A program made the position numbers and the translations under genes. Below, piece after piece: positions 23,944 through 36,756 of a stretch of 64,000 nt of DNA. Source of the DNA: Nymphaea colorata (taxonomy: Eukaryota; Streptophyta; Magnoliopsida; Nymphaeales; Nymphaeaceae). Position 1 is the first letter of the stretch. The number at the start of each line of letters is the position of its first letter. The DNA is taken from contig NW_022204507.1 of NCBI RefSeq assembly GCF_008831285.2, positions 3,511,017-3,575,016 of the forward strand. The letters run 5' to 3'. A model generated the notes under the pieces. The model did not search any database and was not told the DNA's origin. It saw only the letters and a program-made list of their open reading frames with translations.

Positions 23944-24160
23944 AACTAGGGATGTCAATATATCCTATTGAAATTGGATGTCTGATTTGAATTGGATATC
24001 CGACTGAACCATTTTGAAAAAAATCGGATATAAAAAAAAAATAATATCCGATTTAGAAATGGGATCAAATTCGGATTTAGAAAATGACATCCGATGGGAT
24101 TTAATTTGGATTGGGATATATTCATATCCAATTAGATTCAGATACGGATTTGATGCTATG
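23944..24160. mobile_element. Truncated TAGGGATGTCAAT-type element
   Basis: Starts TAGGGATGTCAATATATCC and continues with GGATATCCGA and GATTTAGAAAT motifs of the dispersed GAATCC-rich family. The right end is missing. Confidence 0.5.
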
Positions 24161-25399
24161 AGAGGAGATCACCATAGTCTTCATAAGGATGTGATCAAGC
24201 TTTTTTGTAAATTGATTCCCTTTAAGGCTGACTGGGAATGCGATCAACAATCTGAGGCTCTGTTTCAGGGTCCCCTTGGATTATGATTTCATTCCTCATT
24301 CTTTTGTATACTCTCTTCTCCTTCTTCCTACATCATCCGTACAGTTTCCATCGTTGAAGTCGAATGACTCAACCTGTACCAGGGCTTCCTCTGTTTTGGG
24401 GGTCTCTCTTACAGAGTATGTTTGGATTATTGTTTTTCTCCCCTGATGAACTTGTGTTCTTGATCGTTGTCCTTATCGTCTCATACTTGGAAACAACTAG
24501 GCCCATATATAGGAGACAGAAATTAAGAACTTTTGCATTGGAACATCTCAATCAGTCTTTGAGATTTGAAGACTTTGGTCAACAAATTGGTTGTGACAAT
24601 ATTTTCCCCAAAAAAAAATTCTGGAAATTCCTGCAAATCCATGGAAAAGTCGAAATTTTGACCTTTTCCCTACATTCTTAAGTTTTCCAAACGTCACATT
24701 ATTAGCAATTGCTGAAAAAAATGGTGTTTTGAAAGTTTAGTAAGTAAAAAGTTTGATAATTAATATTTTTTTCTGTTATAACTATGACTGAGTTTCCAAA
24801 TTGATGGGCTTCCTTGAAACTTTTGGTGGCCTATCACTTTCGAACAAGTCCCTATTTTACTTGCAGCAGTGAAGTCTTTTTTCTTTAGTGAAACAAAATG
24901 TGATCAGATTGGAGCTTCCAATCGTCAAATTTCAAGGTCATGTACATTTCGCATCGTCCAGACTTTGCATATGACATCTAACAGTAAGAGATGGCATAAA
25001 TAAATATTAATGACTTCTGTCAAATTTTCGTTCCTTCCTTCGACTGTTTAAATTTACATGCTCTGAGCAATGTTGATCACTTTATTACTAAGCCAAATAA
25101 GAAGTGAAATAGGATTTATCAAAAAGAACTAGCATTTCTACTGTTAACAGCCTCTGCCAGGAGTTCGTTGAAAATTTATAATCTGCTATTTTTTAAATAC
25201 AAAAACTGCCCTATACACACAGACACACACACACATACACACAAACATATATGATAAGAGGTTTTAATTTTGATTATCTACCAAAGTTTCTTATTAGCTA
25301 TCTCCATTGTATGACACTTGCAGGCCAGTAAGGAATAATTTGAGGGGTTTGTATCTTTTGTTATTTGTTCTCTTTCTGGAGTCCTGGGATTGGGGTTGG

Positions 25400-25830
25400 G
25401 AGTAGGGATGTTAATGTATCAGATTCAAATAGGATACATCTTGAACTATATCTGTTTTTTTGGATATTCACATATCCATATTCAAATTCTGATTTGAATA
25501 CAAACAATGGATCTAAAATCCAATATCACAGTCTGAATTCGAATTTTGAATCAATTCTGGCTGATTTTCAAAATGTAAGAGCATTTGAGTATAAGAATTT
25601 TATTTAGAACGAAATCCAATCCATATCTGAATCTGAATCCGAATCCAGTTGGATATATATGTACATCCAAATCTGAATCAGGATCCAATCAGATGTCATT
25701 TCTTAAACCCGAATCCGCTCCAATTGCTTAATTGGATGTTAATTTTTTTTCCATATCTGATATTTTTTGAACTGGTTTGGTTGGATATCCAATTAAAATC
25801 AGATACATTGACAAATGACAACCCTAATTT
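25400..25830. mobile_element. GAATCC-rich short element with inverted ends
   Basis: Begins TAGGGATGTTAATGTATC and ends ATACATTGACAAATGACAACCCTA, so the ends are imperfect inverted repeats. No clear target duplication is visible. A related copy ending ATTGACAACCCTA lies at 49630-49945. Confidence 0.55.
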
Positions 25831-26529
25831 GGTTGGAATTTGCTCTATATGACCTTTCGGCTATGATTGACCATATCCATTCAATGACAAATGCTAAAAT
25901 TCTCTTTGGTGGACTTTCACAGGATATTTTTTCATTTTAATTCTCCATGTTTTCTAACTTGATTTTGTTTAGTACTCAAAATAATCTTATTTGATCATTT
26001 TCTTGGAACTGTAATGGCTTGAGCAGCCTTTACTCGGCCAAAGATATGAGAGATGGTGATATGGCCACTACAAGAATACCCTTTACCTCTGACGGGGCTT
26101 TTTTTCACCACCAACAGGGCTGGGTGAAGCTACGTACATCGTAACTTGCCTCTGCATATGCCAATAATAACAGTATGTAACTATTCCATATATCTGTCCC
26201 AAATATTAGGCAGAGTTATGTAATATTATGTTACAAAATTCCATGGATCTGTCCTAAATATTATGGCAGATAAGTATAACAACAATATCCAGTTGTGTTT
26301 ACCAGACGGCCCCTAGTTCCTGCTTTCACCTGGATAACATGTTTAAGATGCTTATGTCAAGACATTTAAATGATATTTTGATTCTTTTTTTTTTTTTTTT
26401 GGAGCTAGATTCTGGTTGGTTGTTGGCTTGCATCAGCTGCGTATCTTCCACAGGTATATATGATTGTGATATTTTTACAGTCTTATGTGAAATAATTGCT
26501 TATTTGTGTTCTTTAACTTGTGTAAGTAA

Positions 26530-28430
26530 TGTTGATCTTATTTTTCTTGTGAATTAAATATTTGAGTACTGGTTATGCTATAAGTTGCCTATGAAATTAT
26601 AGTCAAATAATATGCTTTTTGGCTCCTTCAGTCTTATGTAGAAATTAATCTCTCTTTTTGTGCAGTTTAACTGCTAACCTGTATCTGTGTGTTTTGGCTT
26701 GTTTCTTTTTGTGTGCTTTTCAGGGTCGAGTCAATTCTTGGCAAACATCACTGTGAATATCAGCATTAATCTGCTGATCTTTCTCCATTGCACAGATTGA
26801 TTTTGCTTAACAAATGCAAGGAACCTAATCCCCAGCAAGCTGTTTATGCAACATAAATTCTGCTTTTGACTAAGAAGGTAAGACAATCAAATGACAGACA
26901 GCATTTCTCTCACTTTTGTTCTGAGAAATTTGGTGTTGATTCTGCCATCGACTGCTGAATGTTTGTTTCTTGGTCCTGATCAAGCAGCAACAGGATGCAT
27001 TACTTGCCTCAAATTAATCCCAAAGTTCTTTCATGAATTTAAAAGTTCCAGGATAACCGAGCAACCATTTCTAATCTAGGTACTATGCATAATTGACAAA
27101 CTTGGTTGAACTGTTAAATTTCCATAGAATAGATGTTTGATCCATGCAAATGCCAACAAAATTCAATTTTTATCATAGTTTTTGAATTTTGGAGAAAAGT
27201 AAACGGTACTCATGGCTATAATTAATTGCCTAATATATCAACAAACAAGGAACCCAACTAAAGATTAGAGCTTCTTCAATGTGATGTTAGGTGTGGTAGT
27301 CTGGTCAAAGAACACCAAAGAAGAACTCGATAGCCAATTATTCCTCAAAGCAAATATATATTCATATGGCAAGTTGGTGTAGAGTTAATCAATGGGTGGT
27401 TTCTTCTCAAGAGGGTGTGGCAAAGAAAGATAGGCGGAAGGAATTGAAGATCTATTATTATGTCAGGAGTTAATAAAGGAGAGACCCAGATCAAAATCAG
27501 AACCAGAATTGGGGGATAACAAGTTTCGGTTTCTTCATAGGCAGATGGAAGTTGAAAAGGAATGTTAGACCCAGAATGATTGGAATGCAGAGATTGATTT
27601 ACAGGAGACCAGCAATTGCGGAGTAACTTGAAGACAACCAGCTGGTGAGTGACTTAGAAGATAGATCAGGAGATGGAGAATCAATTGATAACAAAAAGAA
27701 TCGAAGGGGAGAACCGTGAGTCCTCATCAGGTTTGATTCTTTCTCCTCCATTAAAAAATAATTTTCAGGATTCTTGTTGTTTGGATGGAATGAAAACTAG
27801 ACTGGTTTGGAAGGGTTCACAGTGAGGATGAACTCAGGGTAGTTTTTAGAAGGGGAGAATGGAAACTGGGTGGAAGAGTGATGGCTGCAAGCAGATGGGA
27901 TCCAAGATGCTCCTTATCGATTGAGGAGAATATGGGAGTGCCAATCTGGATTAGGGTTCCTAAATTGCCAGTATTTTTATGGAATCGATGCACATTCCAA
28001 GCTATTGCCAGAGCGCTATAGGGAGAACCGATGGAAGAGGGAGGAATTGTTCGTCAAGAAATCAACTATGTGAGTAATATCAAAGTTTCCTCCCATTGCA
28101 AAGCGAATATATACTCATATGACAAGTCCGTGTAGATGATTCTGTTTCCTCCCTAATAGACCCAAATTCTGTTTCCTCCATATTTCCTCTGCTGGAGAAG
28201 CTCTTTTTCCATCTTAAATCAGAGAAGAAACCAAAGCCTTTGAACAGAAGCAAATATGACTGCCTGAGTTTGTGATTCAGTGAAGGGTTGAGAGAACCTG
28301 CTGTCGAGCTGAACCTGTAGGCTGAGAACAGGAGCTGCCGAGAGGAGATTTGCAACGGGCTTGTCACTGACATCCGCAGCAGAGAAATGCAGTCGACCCT
28401 GAGAAATTCCGGCGATAGGGGTCGCTGTCG
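26530..28430 (+). repeat. Direct repeat R3, copy 2
   Basis: Second copy of 15540-17597, about 11 kb away. It contains the exon-like block and the retroelement leader of copy C. The R3 boundary inside the LTR element shows the duplication included part of that element. Confidence 0.7.
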
Positions 28431-29292
28431 GAGTACAGGAAGAATCCGGCAAGAAAGGCGCCCTCCCCTGACTTCCTTTCCCGCTGTTCTCTGGAATAAT
28501 TTGCTGGAGACAAAGTTCTATCAAGCGGCAGAGAGGAAGGCCGGCGCTGATTCTTCAGGCGATTCTAGCTGTCGAGCAGAAGATTATTCCAATTCCAGGT
28601 GTCTGAAGGACCTCTCTACAAAAGCTTGGATTTTTTTTGGACTTAACGGAAAGGAGCAGTTGATTTCCTTCTCTGGTTTTGCTCTGATAACATGAGAAAA
28701 CTTATTCAGAGGAAGCACAAAAGATAAAGCTGGAGAGAACTTGTTTTTGTTGATTCCTTTGAACAACATATATATAGTACCAAAAAAAGTTATCGCTTAC
28801 AAGATTTTTGGTATACAAGATCATGATAATACACAAATTCTTGAAACATTGAGAGTACTAAAAAAATATTTCTCACTTACATTTACATTATCCACAATTT
28901 TTGGAGTGGATGAAGGATTACAAAAAGGAAGGTTATAACGGAACAAATCTGCCATGTCTCACTTTTAAGTAATTTCAGTTGATATCAATATCCTTAACGT
29001 GTTCCTTAATTCTCGTCTTTTCATTGACATCAAGATCCTCAATGTCTTCAGCAATATTCTTATTTTGAATATCCATAAAACCACATTTTGCCGTTTTACT
29101 CTTAACATTTCTATCCCAATCCATTAACCACCTAAAATGTAGTCAGCATAACAATAACAGATCTTGATAAGAGATCTGATCCCTTTTTTCTTGACACTTT
29201 GTTTATCATGCAGGATTTGCGAGATTATCTTACCTAAAATGGTCTGGCCTGCACTCTATATATTGAGGGTCCATCTTCTCTCAAAAACACCA
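27340..29292 (-). mobile_element. LTR retroelement fragment, copy C
   Basis: Minus-oriented LTR at 28693-29292, bounded TG and CA. Its primer site is at 28681-28692 (one substitution against TGGTATCAGAGC) and a leader extends to about 27340. A TATA-like box in the LTR lies near 29256-29264. The minus-strand reading GSLNPSLNHKLRQSYLLLFK is shared with copy B. There is no pol region. The LINE begins within about 150 bp of the LTR edge. Confidence 0.65.
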
Positions 29293-29450
29293 AAGAATAA
29301 GTAAAGGGAGAGCTCAACAGCAACTTAGTAGACGAGCAAAACCAACAGGACTCAATGATTAGCAGCAAGGACTATTCCAACTAGATGAATAAGGCTCCCC
29401 TTAGAGATGTGAGACAGAAGCTATGAGGGGAGAGCAGCCTAGGGCATCGC

Positions 29451-30737
29451 GTGGGGAAGGGAAAGCACAGAGGGGAACCCCCGGTGCTCGCCGGGGTGAT
29501 GGAAATCGAAGGAGAGAGAAGCTCTGAGGGGAGAAGATTAGGGCATCGAGTGGGGAAGGGAAAGCTCGCAGGGGATATGGGAATCGGCAGACTGATGGAT
29601 CTCGACAATAGGGGTGAGTTTCCAGACCTGGGGAGCATGGATGGAGCAACCCAAAGGAGTGAAGCAAAGCGCGACAACTCCAACCTGCATGGAATGGAAG
29701 AAGATAGTGGTGACAAGGATATGCAGTAGGGCGAAGGTGATGCTCCAACCACCCCTCAAACGAGGAAGTTAAAAGGGTGGGCAGGTGTTGTTGCTGGTAG
29801 CCAGGAGTCGGATTTTCAGGAATGCCCGGCGGCGACTGTGGACAGATCTGGGGATGAACCCACGGTGGTCTTCCCTGCTGAGGCGTACCAGAAAATGGAG
29901 GAGCAATATCGTTTTGCGGTAGTAGCTGGCTTTTACGGAGGTAGAATGAGCACTGGCTTGGACTACAGGTATGTTTTCCAGGCCTTGCGTAAGCTTTGGA
30001 TTAATGTAAACTGTCCAACATTTTCTGTTATTGGGAGTGGGAGATTCTTGGTGCGGGTGAGTTCTAAGGAAGAGCTCAGAGAGGTAATGTACAGAAAATG
30101 GGTAGTTGGGGGTCGGCTTTTGATTACCAGTCGTTGGAAGCCAGGTACAGAATTATGCCTGAATGAAAAGGAATCGATCCCTTTGTGGATTCGTCTTCCT
30201 CAACTTCCAGTTTTGTTTAGGAATTCATATAGCTTTAAAGCTATTGCTACGGGGATGGGTGCCTCCTTCATTAGAGCAGATGAATGCATGATGCACAGGG
30301 AAAAACTAGGTTTCACTCGGGTGTGCATGGATGTTCCGCTTGATTTCAGACCGGTGCCCAAAATCATCATTAAAGCCAAGGGAAACAGGATATCTCAAGA
30401 AGGGTTATGCAAATCTGGGGTTCATTATTGTTGTGTTTGTTGCACTACTTCACACTACGAGGATGCATGTAAGAATAAGGGTAAAGCAGAAACGTCAGGG
30501 GCTGAGGAGCAAGTTTGGAGTAAAGTTCTGGTCATTAAGAAACAAAGAGGTGGGATGCAGAAAAATGACTCTGGGAGAAGGGACACACAAGGAAACAGAT
30601 TTGCCTCACTTGGGAGTCAGCTTGAGAATGATGCAGGGAATGGTAATCAGACTGACCCAGGTCTGAAAACTAGGCTGGCTCCAGATATTGGAGATGGGGG
30701 CTTAAATCAGAAAAAGGTAGAGAGAGAGGGTAGCTAG
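29451..30737 (+). pseudogene. LINE ORF1 (DUF4283-like domain, CCHC knuckle), amber stop
   Basis: One frame runs from ATG 29451 to 30737, broken only by a TAG at 29727-29729. The part after the stop (from ATG 29838) encodes 299 residues. An RNA-binding-like domain covers about residues 15-160, with KLWINVNCPTFSVIGSGRFL, WVVGGRLLITSRW and IPLWIRLPQLP, as in the DUF4283 proteins of plant LINEs. A CX2CX4HX4C zinc knuckle follows near residue 200 (CCVCCTTSHYEDAC). The product would bind the element's RNA in an RNP. The motif KLKGWAGVV before ATG 29838 shows the ancestral protein began upstream of it. Confidence 0.8.
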
Positions 30738-31290
30738 GTAAGGAAAAACTTTAATAAAGGAGGCACGACAGGGGGAGGGACTCTTCACAGAACATGCCAG
30801 AGGAAGGAAAGACTGAAAACGCTGATGAAGGGATTCCCAACCCTTTCCTTTGTCTACAACAGACTGCCACTAACAGCCTAGATGACCATGTACCTCCAAT
30901 CAAATTCATGTTCGCAGCTGGGGCTAAGGATTCTTACTTAGGCAAGGAGAAGGATGATAGTTTGAATATGAAGGAGGGCACTGATCAGGGTTCTGACCTT
31001 GTGAGCAGCCACATTGAAGTAGTTGATGCTAGGCAGAGGGGGACGAGAAAATCAACCAGGTTTGCCAGCAAGGGCAAGAAAGGTCACCCACCAGCCACTG
31101 TGATTAGTTTGGAAGATGCAATTGTTCACCGATATAATGGGTCCAAGAAGCGGTAAAAGGTTGCTGACAATATGAATCAGGCACTTATAAACCTTCGAAA
31201 TGTGTAAGATAATGAAGAGAATGCTAGTGGCAGGGCTCTCGGAATTGAGGGAGCACGGGTAGAGGTTATCAACATTTTAAATCATGAAAG
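30738..31290 (+). pseudogene. LINE ORF1 tail or inter-ORF region
   Basis: An open frame at 30794-31156 encodes a hydrophilic segment with TRKSTRFASKGKK, typical of the basic linker between the knuckle and ORF2 of plant LINEs. It is not in frame with ORF1, so a frameshift lies near 30740-30790. Confidence 0.5.
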
Positions 31291-32553
31291 TATTAGCTGG
31301 AACATTAGAGGCCTTACAAAGAGGCCTGCACAACAAGAATTAGGTTTTTCTCAATAAGTTTAATCCTTTTGTTGGGTTTGTTCTGGATTTGATGATTACC
31401 GATTATAGGATGAAGATAATTATGGAAAGATACCACAACTATAGATTTGTGTCTAACGTTGAAGGTACTGACGGTGTGGTGAGAATATTATGTGTTTGGA
31501 AAGAGGAGAAAATGGAAGCTACTTCTCTGGTTGTAGATCATAATTGGGTTGGTGTTTCTTTTCGTAGACTGGCAAATGACAAAGTCTTTGTAGTTTTTGG
31601 TGTGTACCTACCTCCATGGTTTGGGGAAAGGCTGCAAAGCCTTTACAAACTAGAGGCCCTTGTTTCTAGAGTTGAAGGACCGGTTATGTTAATTGGTGAT
31701 TTCATTGCCATGCTCAACAGCCGAAATAAATCGGGTTCTGTTCCGTTACCTACTTCCTGCCTATCTTTTAGTCACTTTGTTTATGCTTGCAGGTTAAAGG
31801 AGGTTTGAAGATTGTAACAAGAGGTTTACTTGGTTGAACCATAAACAAAGGCATGACTTAGTGCAGTGTAAGCTGGATTGGTGCACAGTTAACAATGACT
31901 GGCAATCTGGTTTTGGTGGAGAAGGCAGGCTTAAGGTCCAGACGTCTGCCACATCCGATCATAGTGTGCTTCTATATCAGTCCAAGGACATTAATGATGA
32001 TACATGGGGTCAGAAGCTGTTTAGATTCTTCAAGCCTTGGTTGATGGACAGGGAAGGTAAGGGTGATGCTTGAAGCTGGGAGAGGTGAGGCTCGGGGGTG
32101 CCCAATGATGCGCCTCCTTCTTAAGCTTAATCGCCTGCATAAGGCTCTTCTACATTGGAACGGACATTCTTTTGGTAATCTTAGTGACAACATCACCACC
32201 CTTCAAAGCCGGCTAGAGGAATGCAGGGAGCATATGGAACAAGGGGTGGAAGGTGCGATTGATGAGGAACATAGAGTGAGGAAGCAACTATCTCAGGCCC
32301 TTCTCATGGAAGAGGTAATGTGGAAACAAAGATCGCATATTCGTTGGCATGCGGAGGGGGATAAGAACACCTCCTTTTTTCATGAGATGGCTAAGTCTAG
32401 GCAAGCTAAACAAAAGATTGGAAGTATAGAGTATGATGGCACTGAATATGTACAGAGTACACAGATTCTTGAAGTGTGCACTGCTTATTTTCGCAGGGTG
32501 TTAGATACAGATGAAGCACAAGGAATGTTATTTGAGGGTGTTGATAGTATACC
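31291..32553 (+). pseudogene. LINE ORF2: endonuclease and linker, 3'-truncated
   Basis: ORF2 begins near 31291 with ISWNIRGL, the start of the APE-type endonuclease. After a stop it continues VYLPPWFGERLQSLYKLEAL, then GDFIAML (31695-31715), where functional nucleases have GDFN. RFTWLN-like and LDWCTVNNDW motifs follow, then SDHSVLL near 31950. The linker reads IRWHAEGDKNTSFFHEMAKS. Several frameshifts and stops occur. The reading ends at the palindrome boundary before any reverse transcriptase motif. No continuation of the LINE is seen beyond 48205. Confidence 0.8.
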
Positions 32554-33257
32554 TACAGGAACCTCACACCACTTCAGCACACACTTGACCCACTTGTAGG
32601 GCTATATAGGAGCCGAGTCAAAACTAAGCTCGTTCAGCTTGGCTTGAGCTCGTGTTTAGCAATACAAGGTCAGCTTGAACTCAATTCGATAGACCAAGCC
32701 ACACCTTGAGCATGACTCTTTTATGTCCGCTTACCAACTCCCCATTTGACCTAATTTCTTTTTTGGTTTTAAGCTCTATCACCTGAGTGCGGGGTGTGGG
32801 TGCGGTTGCCGATGCGGGTTTGGGTGCCGGAGCGGCACATTATAAAAAGTTTAAGTGCAGCAGTGCGGTAAGGGTATTTTCTTATATTTATTTTTATTAA
32901 TTTATTATATATATAACAGAATAAGCATGCATATATTATTATTATAATTAAGTTATCAATGTACATAACATGCTTGAATAATTGTATTGCATACTAAAAT
33001 ATCACAACAACATACATTATATAAGTCATTTAGTAATATGGCATTCTAATTGGGCTCCGGTATGAGTTGGAGACGTGCCCATGTCTGGTGCGCAACCGAC
33101 TTGATGTGACTCGGGTGCGGCAGTAAAATAGAAGAGTCCAGGTGACTTAGGTTTTAAGTTTGAAAATTTCAAAAGAACACCTAGCTCATCATCCTTGACC
33201 TCAGCCAGAACCAGTAGCGTAGCCACATTGTGGCTGGTGTGAAATCTTAAATATTTA

Positions 33258-33373
<116 letters not shown>

Positions 33374-33421
33374 CACCAGATTTGAGTTTGTTTAAACAAG
33401 TGCCCCTCCATTCAATTTCTT

Positions 33422-33900
33422 TTGACTCCGTCGGAGCTCAGCCAACTCTCGAAGGTGGCTAAGCTCGATTTGAGCTTCAACAACATATCTATTGAGACTC
33501 CAGCATCACTGTGGGAGCTAAAGGGCTTGGTCCCATATGGCGGGGTTGGTCAGCCTCGACTTGGCCATACCATCTGGACTCGGTGGGCTTCCCTTGATTC
33601 ACGACCTCGACCCCAGCTACAACCGGCTCAGCAGGCAGGTACCGTTCCAAAAGGAGGTGGTGGATCGGTTGGGCCCCAAGCTGAAGCTCACCGGAAACAA
33701 CGGCCTGTGTCTCAGCTCGGAGATCGTCGGCACCAGTTTGGTCTGGGTGGACGTTCATGGCTGCATCCCTGACAACGTTGCCCAATCGTTGCCCCGTGAT
33801 GGCTCAGCGGTGAGCTCGAGCGGGTCGAGTCTCGGATCGGATTGTTGGTACGGCATGGCTCCGGCCCTGCTGCTGCTAACCTCCTCACGTTATGACACTA
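33422..33900 (+). pseudogene. LRR protein gene fragment, left arm
   Basis: The reading gives [20 protein letters not shown], then after a frame change GLGGLPLIHDLDPSYNRLS, then KLKLTGNNGLCLSSEIVG. These are plant extracellular leucine-rich repeats (LxxLxLxxNxxSxxxP) followed by the GNxGLC cap. Compared with the right-arm copy, a segment of about 75 nt containing one repeat is missing. The fragment resembles plant receptor-like LRR proteins of the PII-2 or RLP type, which sit at the cell surface. No signal peptide, membrane segment or kinase is present, so it is a captured or decayed 3' portion. Confidence 0.7.
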
Positions 33901-34069
33901 GTGTCCTTTTCCACTGCTTTTTCTTATTATCTTTTTGTCTTGCGCAAAGAACATGAACAAAGTGTACATTTTTCGCGTTTTGCGTATACAAGAGGAGTCT
34001 GTTACTTTTCATCTTCAGTTGAGTAATTAGACACAATTTGAGATTCTGTTCGCTTCTTTTGATTATATG

Positions 34070-34195
<126 letters not shown>

Positions 34196-35389
34196 ATATT
34201 AAAGAGGCCAATATAGAGATCTTCCTCGTTCAAAGGGTCTGTTTAATTTAGAGCAGGGGATGGTTTCCCGGACTTGTCCAGATAATAAAAGGATGTTCCG
34301 AGCTACGTGGAATCAGTACCGTCCGACGAAGGAGTTCTGTACTTGATAGACTCCGTTTTGTACTGTTTGTGACCGATTCGGTACACTGAACCATGTTGAA
34401 TACCGAAAGAGGGTTGCTTGAATTGGGAAGGGCGGTTCACCACTATTTTTTTTGTTGCTCATGGGACAACTCTCCGAGTTGTGTGAAAGGTTTTGTCGGT
34501 ATGAACGAACAAAGAAAAAGGGAATTGTAGTCAAACACGGCACCTCTGGGCCCATGGAACCATATGTGGAGTTGGAACATGCTCTCTGCAAATAGTGGGT
34601 ACAGAGGGACCACCGAACTAATCCCCTTCGTCCTCTTTGTTTTGCTTATTGTGGATCTTGGATCTCGGACTGTTTTACTTCGATACGAATGATATGCCTT
34701 ACAACAATGCATGCAATGGCCATCTGACGTGAAATACTCTGTATTATGTGTCCTTGTTTAGAAAATATAAAAAAAATCAAAATTTTATATGTAAATTTTA
34801 AAAATTTTAAAATAACCAATATAAAAAAATATGTAAAATTGTATTTCAAACCCAGTTCGACCCTTGCCTATATACAATTGCAAAAAGCATGCAAGATTAA
34901 TCTTGATACTTCCACTTTCTAATGGCGGTCAAATTTTTTATATTTATCATTTGTAGTGCATCTAATTTCTTCGAGTCTATGCATCACTTTGTTTTGTATT
35001 AATTCGAGATTATACATCTTGTTGACCTAAAGGGAGCTACAATTTCTTGAAAATAATTAATTGGGGAATTAAGCTGGGATTTATGCCTGGTAGAATTTTC
35101 TAGTTGCGTTTTCTTTATTAAGCATGTTTCTTGGAATGATTTTGATACATGATCAGTTGCTTCTGGAAAGGGGGATGTATCAACATGCATATGTTGGTCA
35201 AACTAAGTTAATAGAGAAATTAGTCATTTACATGATTTAGTTAAAAGTTGAGATACATGAATTAAAGGAACTTTTACGAGTTATTTGGCAGTAGGGACGC
35301 TTTATAAGCATCCCATGAATCTACCCAAAAATTGAGGTGGAATCATGTAACAATAATTCAAGGTTCTATATCCTTCCAAATAAGGGTGA

Positions 35390-35570
35390 ACAATGAGCCA
35401 AGCAACTTGAACTCGGCTCGTTAAAGCTCGGCTCAAACTCGAGTTCGAGCTAGCTTTTCTACTCAACAAGCCAGGCTTTAGTTGATCGTTCAGCTTATGT
35501 TATCGAGCTAAGTTCAAGTTTGTTTAAGCTCGCTTATCCAACTAGGCTCGTTAGCATGAGAAACCAATAT
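35390..35570. repeat. AGCTCGAG-rich patch, left arm
   Basis: Dense in GAGCTCG, AACTCGAG and GGCTCG steps. Mirrored at 45225-45355 in the right arm. Similar patches occur at 38155-38345 and 41880-42060, and inside the MITE at 15186-15519. Confidence 0.6.
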
Positions 35571-36010
35571 TTATTGTTTTACTTTTCCTCATTGATTTGT
35601 CATTTTTCCTTTTTTTCTCTCTCTTCACTCTCTTCCTCTTCCATCCTCTGATGCCATATTGCAATCGTCATTTGCTCAGTTCACTGCAGCTAAAGCCTCC
35701 GCTCAGTAAGGGTTCTTCACTTTCCATTGACGTGTTTTATTAGCAACGATCGCCCCTGCTCGCCATCGGCATGGACTGCTTGCTCTTCATTGCTCCCAGT
35801 CACCATCGAGGTCGTCTGGTTGCCGTTCGCCATGTTCCCTAGAATAGCAGGAACCTGTTCATCTCATCGTCTCTGCAATAGCATGTGGGCGAGGTGCCTG
35901 CCCCAAAAGTAGGGAATGCTGTCGCCTTCAAAGGAGGAAAATCAAGCCCTTCACTACTGCAGCTCATTCCTTTCATCATTTTTTTCTGCATTGTCTGAAT
36001 GATGGAGTCC

Positions 36011-36028
36011 TTTGCCTCAAGCTAAACC

Positions 36029-36102
<74 letters not shown>
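36011..36102. repeat. (CT)n microsatellite, left arm
   Basis: CT run with two TTT interruptions. The right-arm counterpart (44717-44748) is about one third as long. Confidence 0.95.
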
Positions 36103-36199
36103 AAATCAGAGAAAACAAGGTTTCTGAAACCCTCTCTCCCTCAAATGAGGGAGGGTCTCAAAAACCCAATGATCTCTGCTCAAGCAAGGGTTTAAGTTG

Positions 36200-36562
36200 A
36201 GTGAGGGGTTCAGCCAAACCTGTGGAACTTCCGCCGGACTTCTTCGCATGGATGATAAAAGGCATCGTATTCCATGGCGCAGAGGGCGTAAACCTGTGGA
36301 ACTTCCACTTCGGGTAGAATCGCCATGCTTTCAGCCTGTTCTGAGTCTGCAATTACTGAAGCCTCGGCGGGTTGTAACCGACAACACCCTGTTGTTGTGC
36401 TGCTGGAGCACCCTCGCTCCCCTTCCACCACATATCCATCTTCTTCGACTTCCAGCCTGCATGGCCAGACTGTGGATACCCACCAGCCATGCTCGTCCCA
36501 CTGCTACCTCTGCCGTGCCACCCTCCATAGGTTCGATTCATCATCTGATCTGTATCGTTCAT
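36200..36562 (-). pseudogene. PRLI-interacting-factor-A-like fragment, left arm
   Basis: The minus strand gives MNDTDQMMNRTYGGWHG, a Gly-rich stretch, QGVVGYNPPRLQ, an in-frame TAA (36353-36355), then LQTQNRLKAWRFYPK. Compared with the right-arm copy it has lost about 45 nt covering SLVSPCPVTPAIL and has several substitutions (Arg to Trp). It is intronless. The parent is a conserved plant protein of unknown function that I believe is annotated as PRLI-interacting factor A. The name is from memory and less certain than the homology between the arms. Confidence 0.6.
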
Positions 36563-36756
36563 CCTTCAGCTTCAAGAGCCAAAGCGAACACAGTAAAACA
36601 GAATTCCCCATCGCCAAACTCTTCCCCAACACAAACCAACCAAATCCATTCCCTGAATCCCTCAATGTACGATCCCCAATCTAAAAAAGAAACGACGTGC
36701 TGTGCTGAAAGTGGAATCTATCAAAACCCTCTTCTCTGAAATACACTTCCCTAACG

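Larger units (their letters stand above)
20618..25960 (+). repeat. Direct repeat R2, copy 1 (long)
   Basis: Blocks recur in the same order and orientation at 48384-50100. They include GACCTCAGAATGG, the segment ending in a short reading KCLKGAFW (22960-23000), the GGATGTGATCAAGCTTT block (24187) and the GGATATATATGTACATCC block (25650). The downstream copy is much shorter. Within copy 1 the segment at about 20895-21080 is itself repeated at 22290-22500. Confidence 0.7.
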
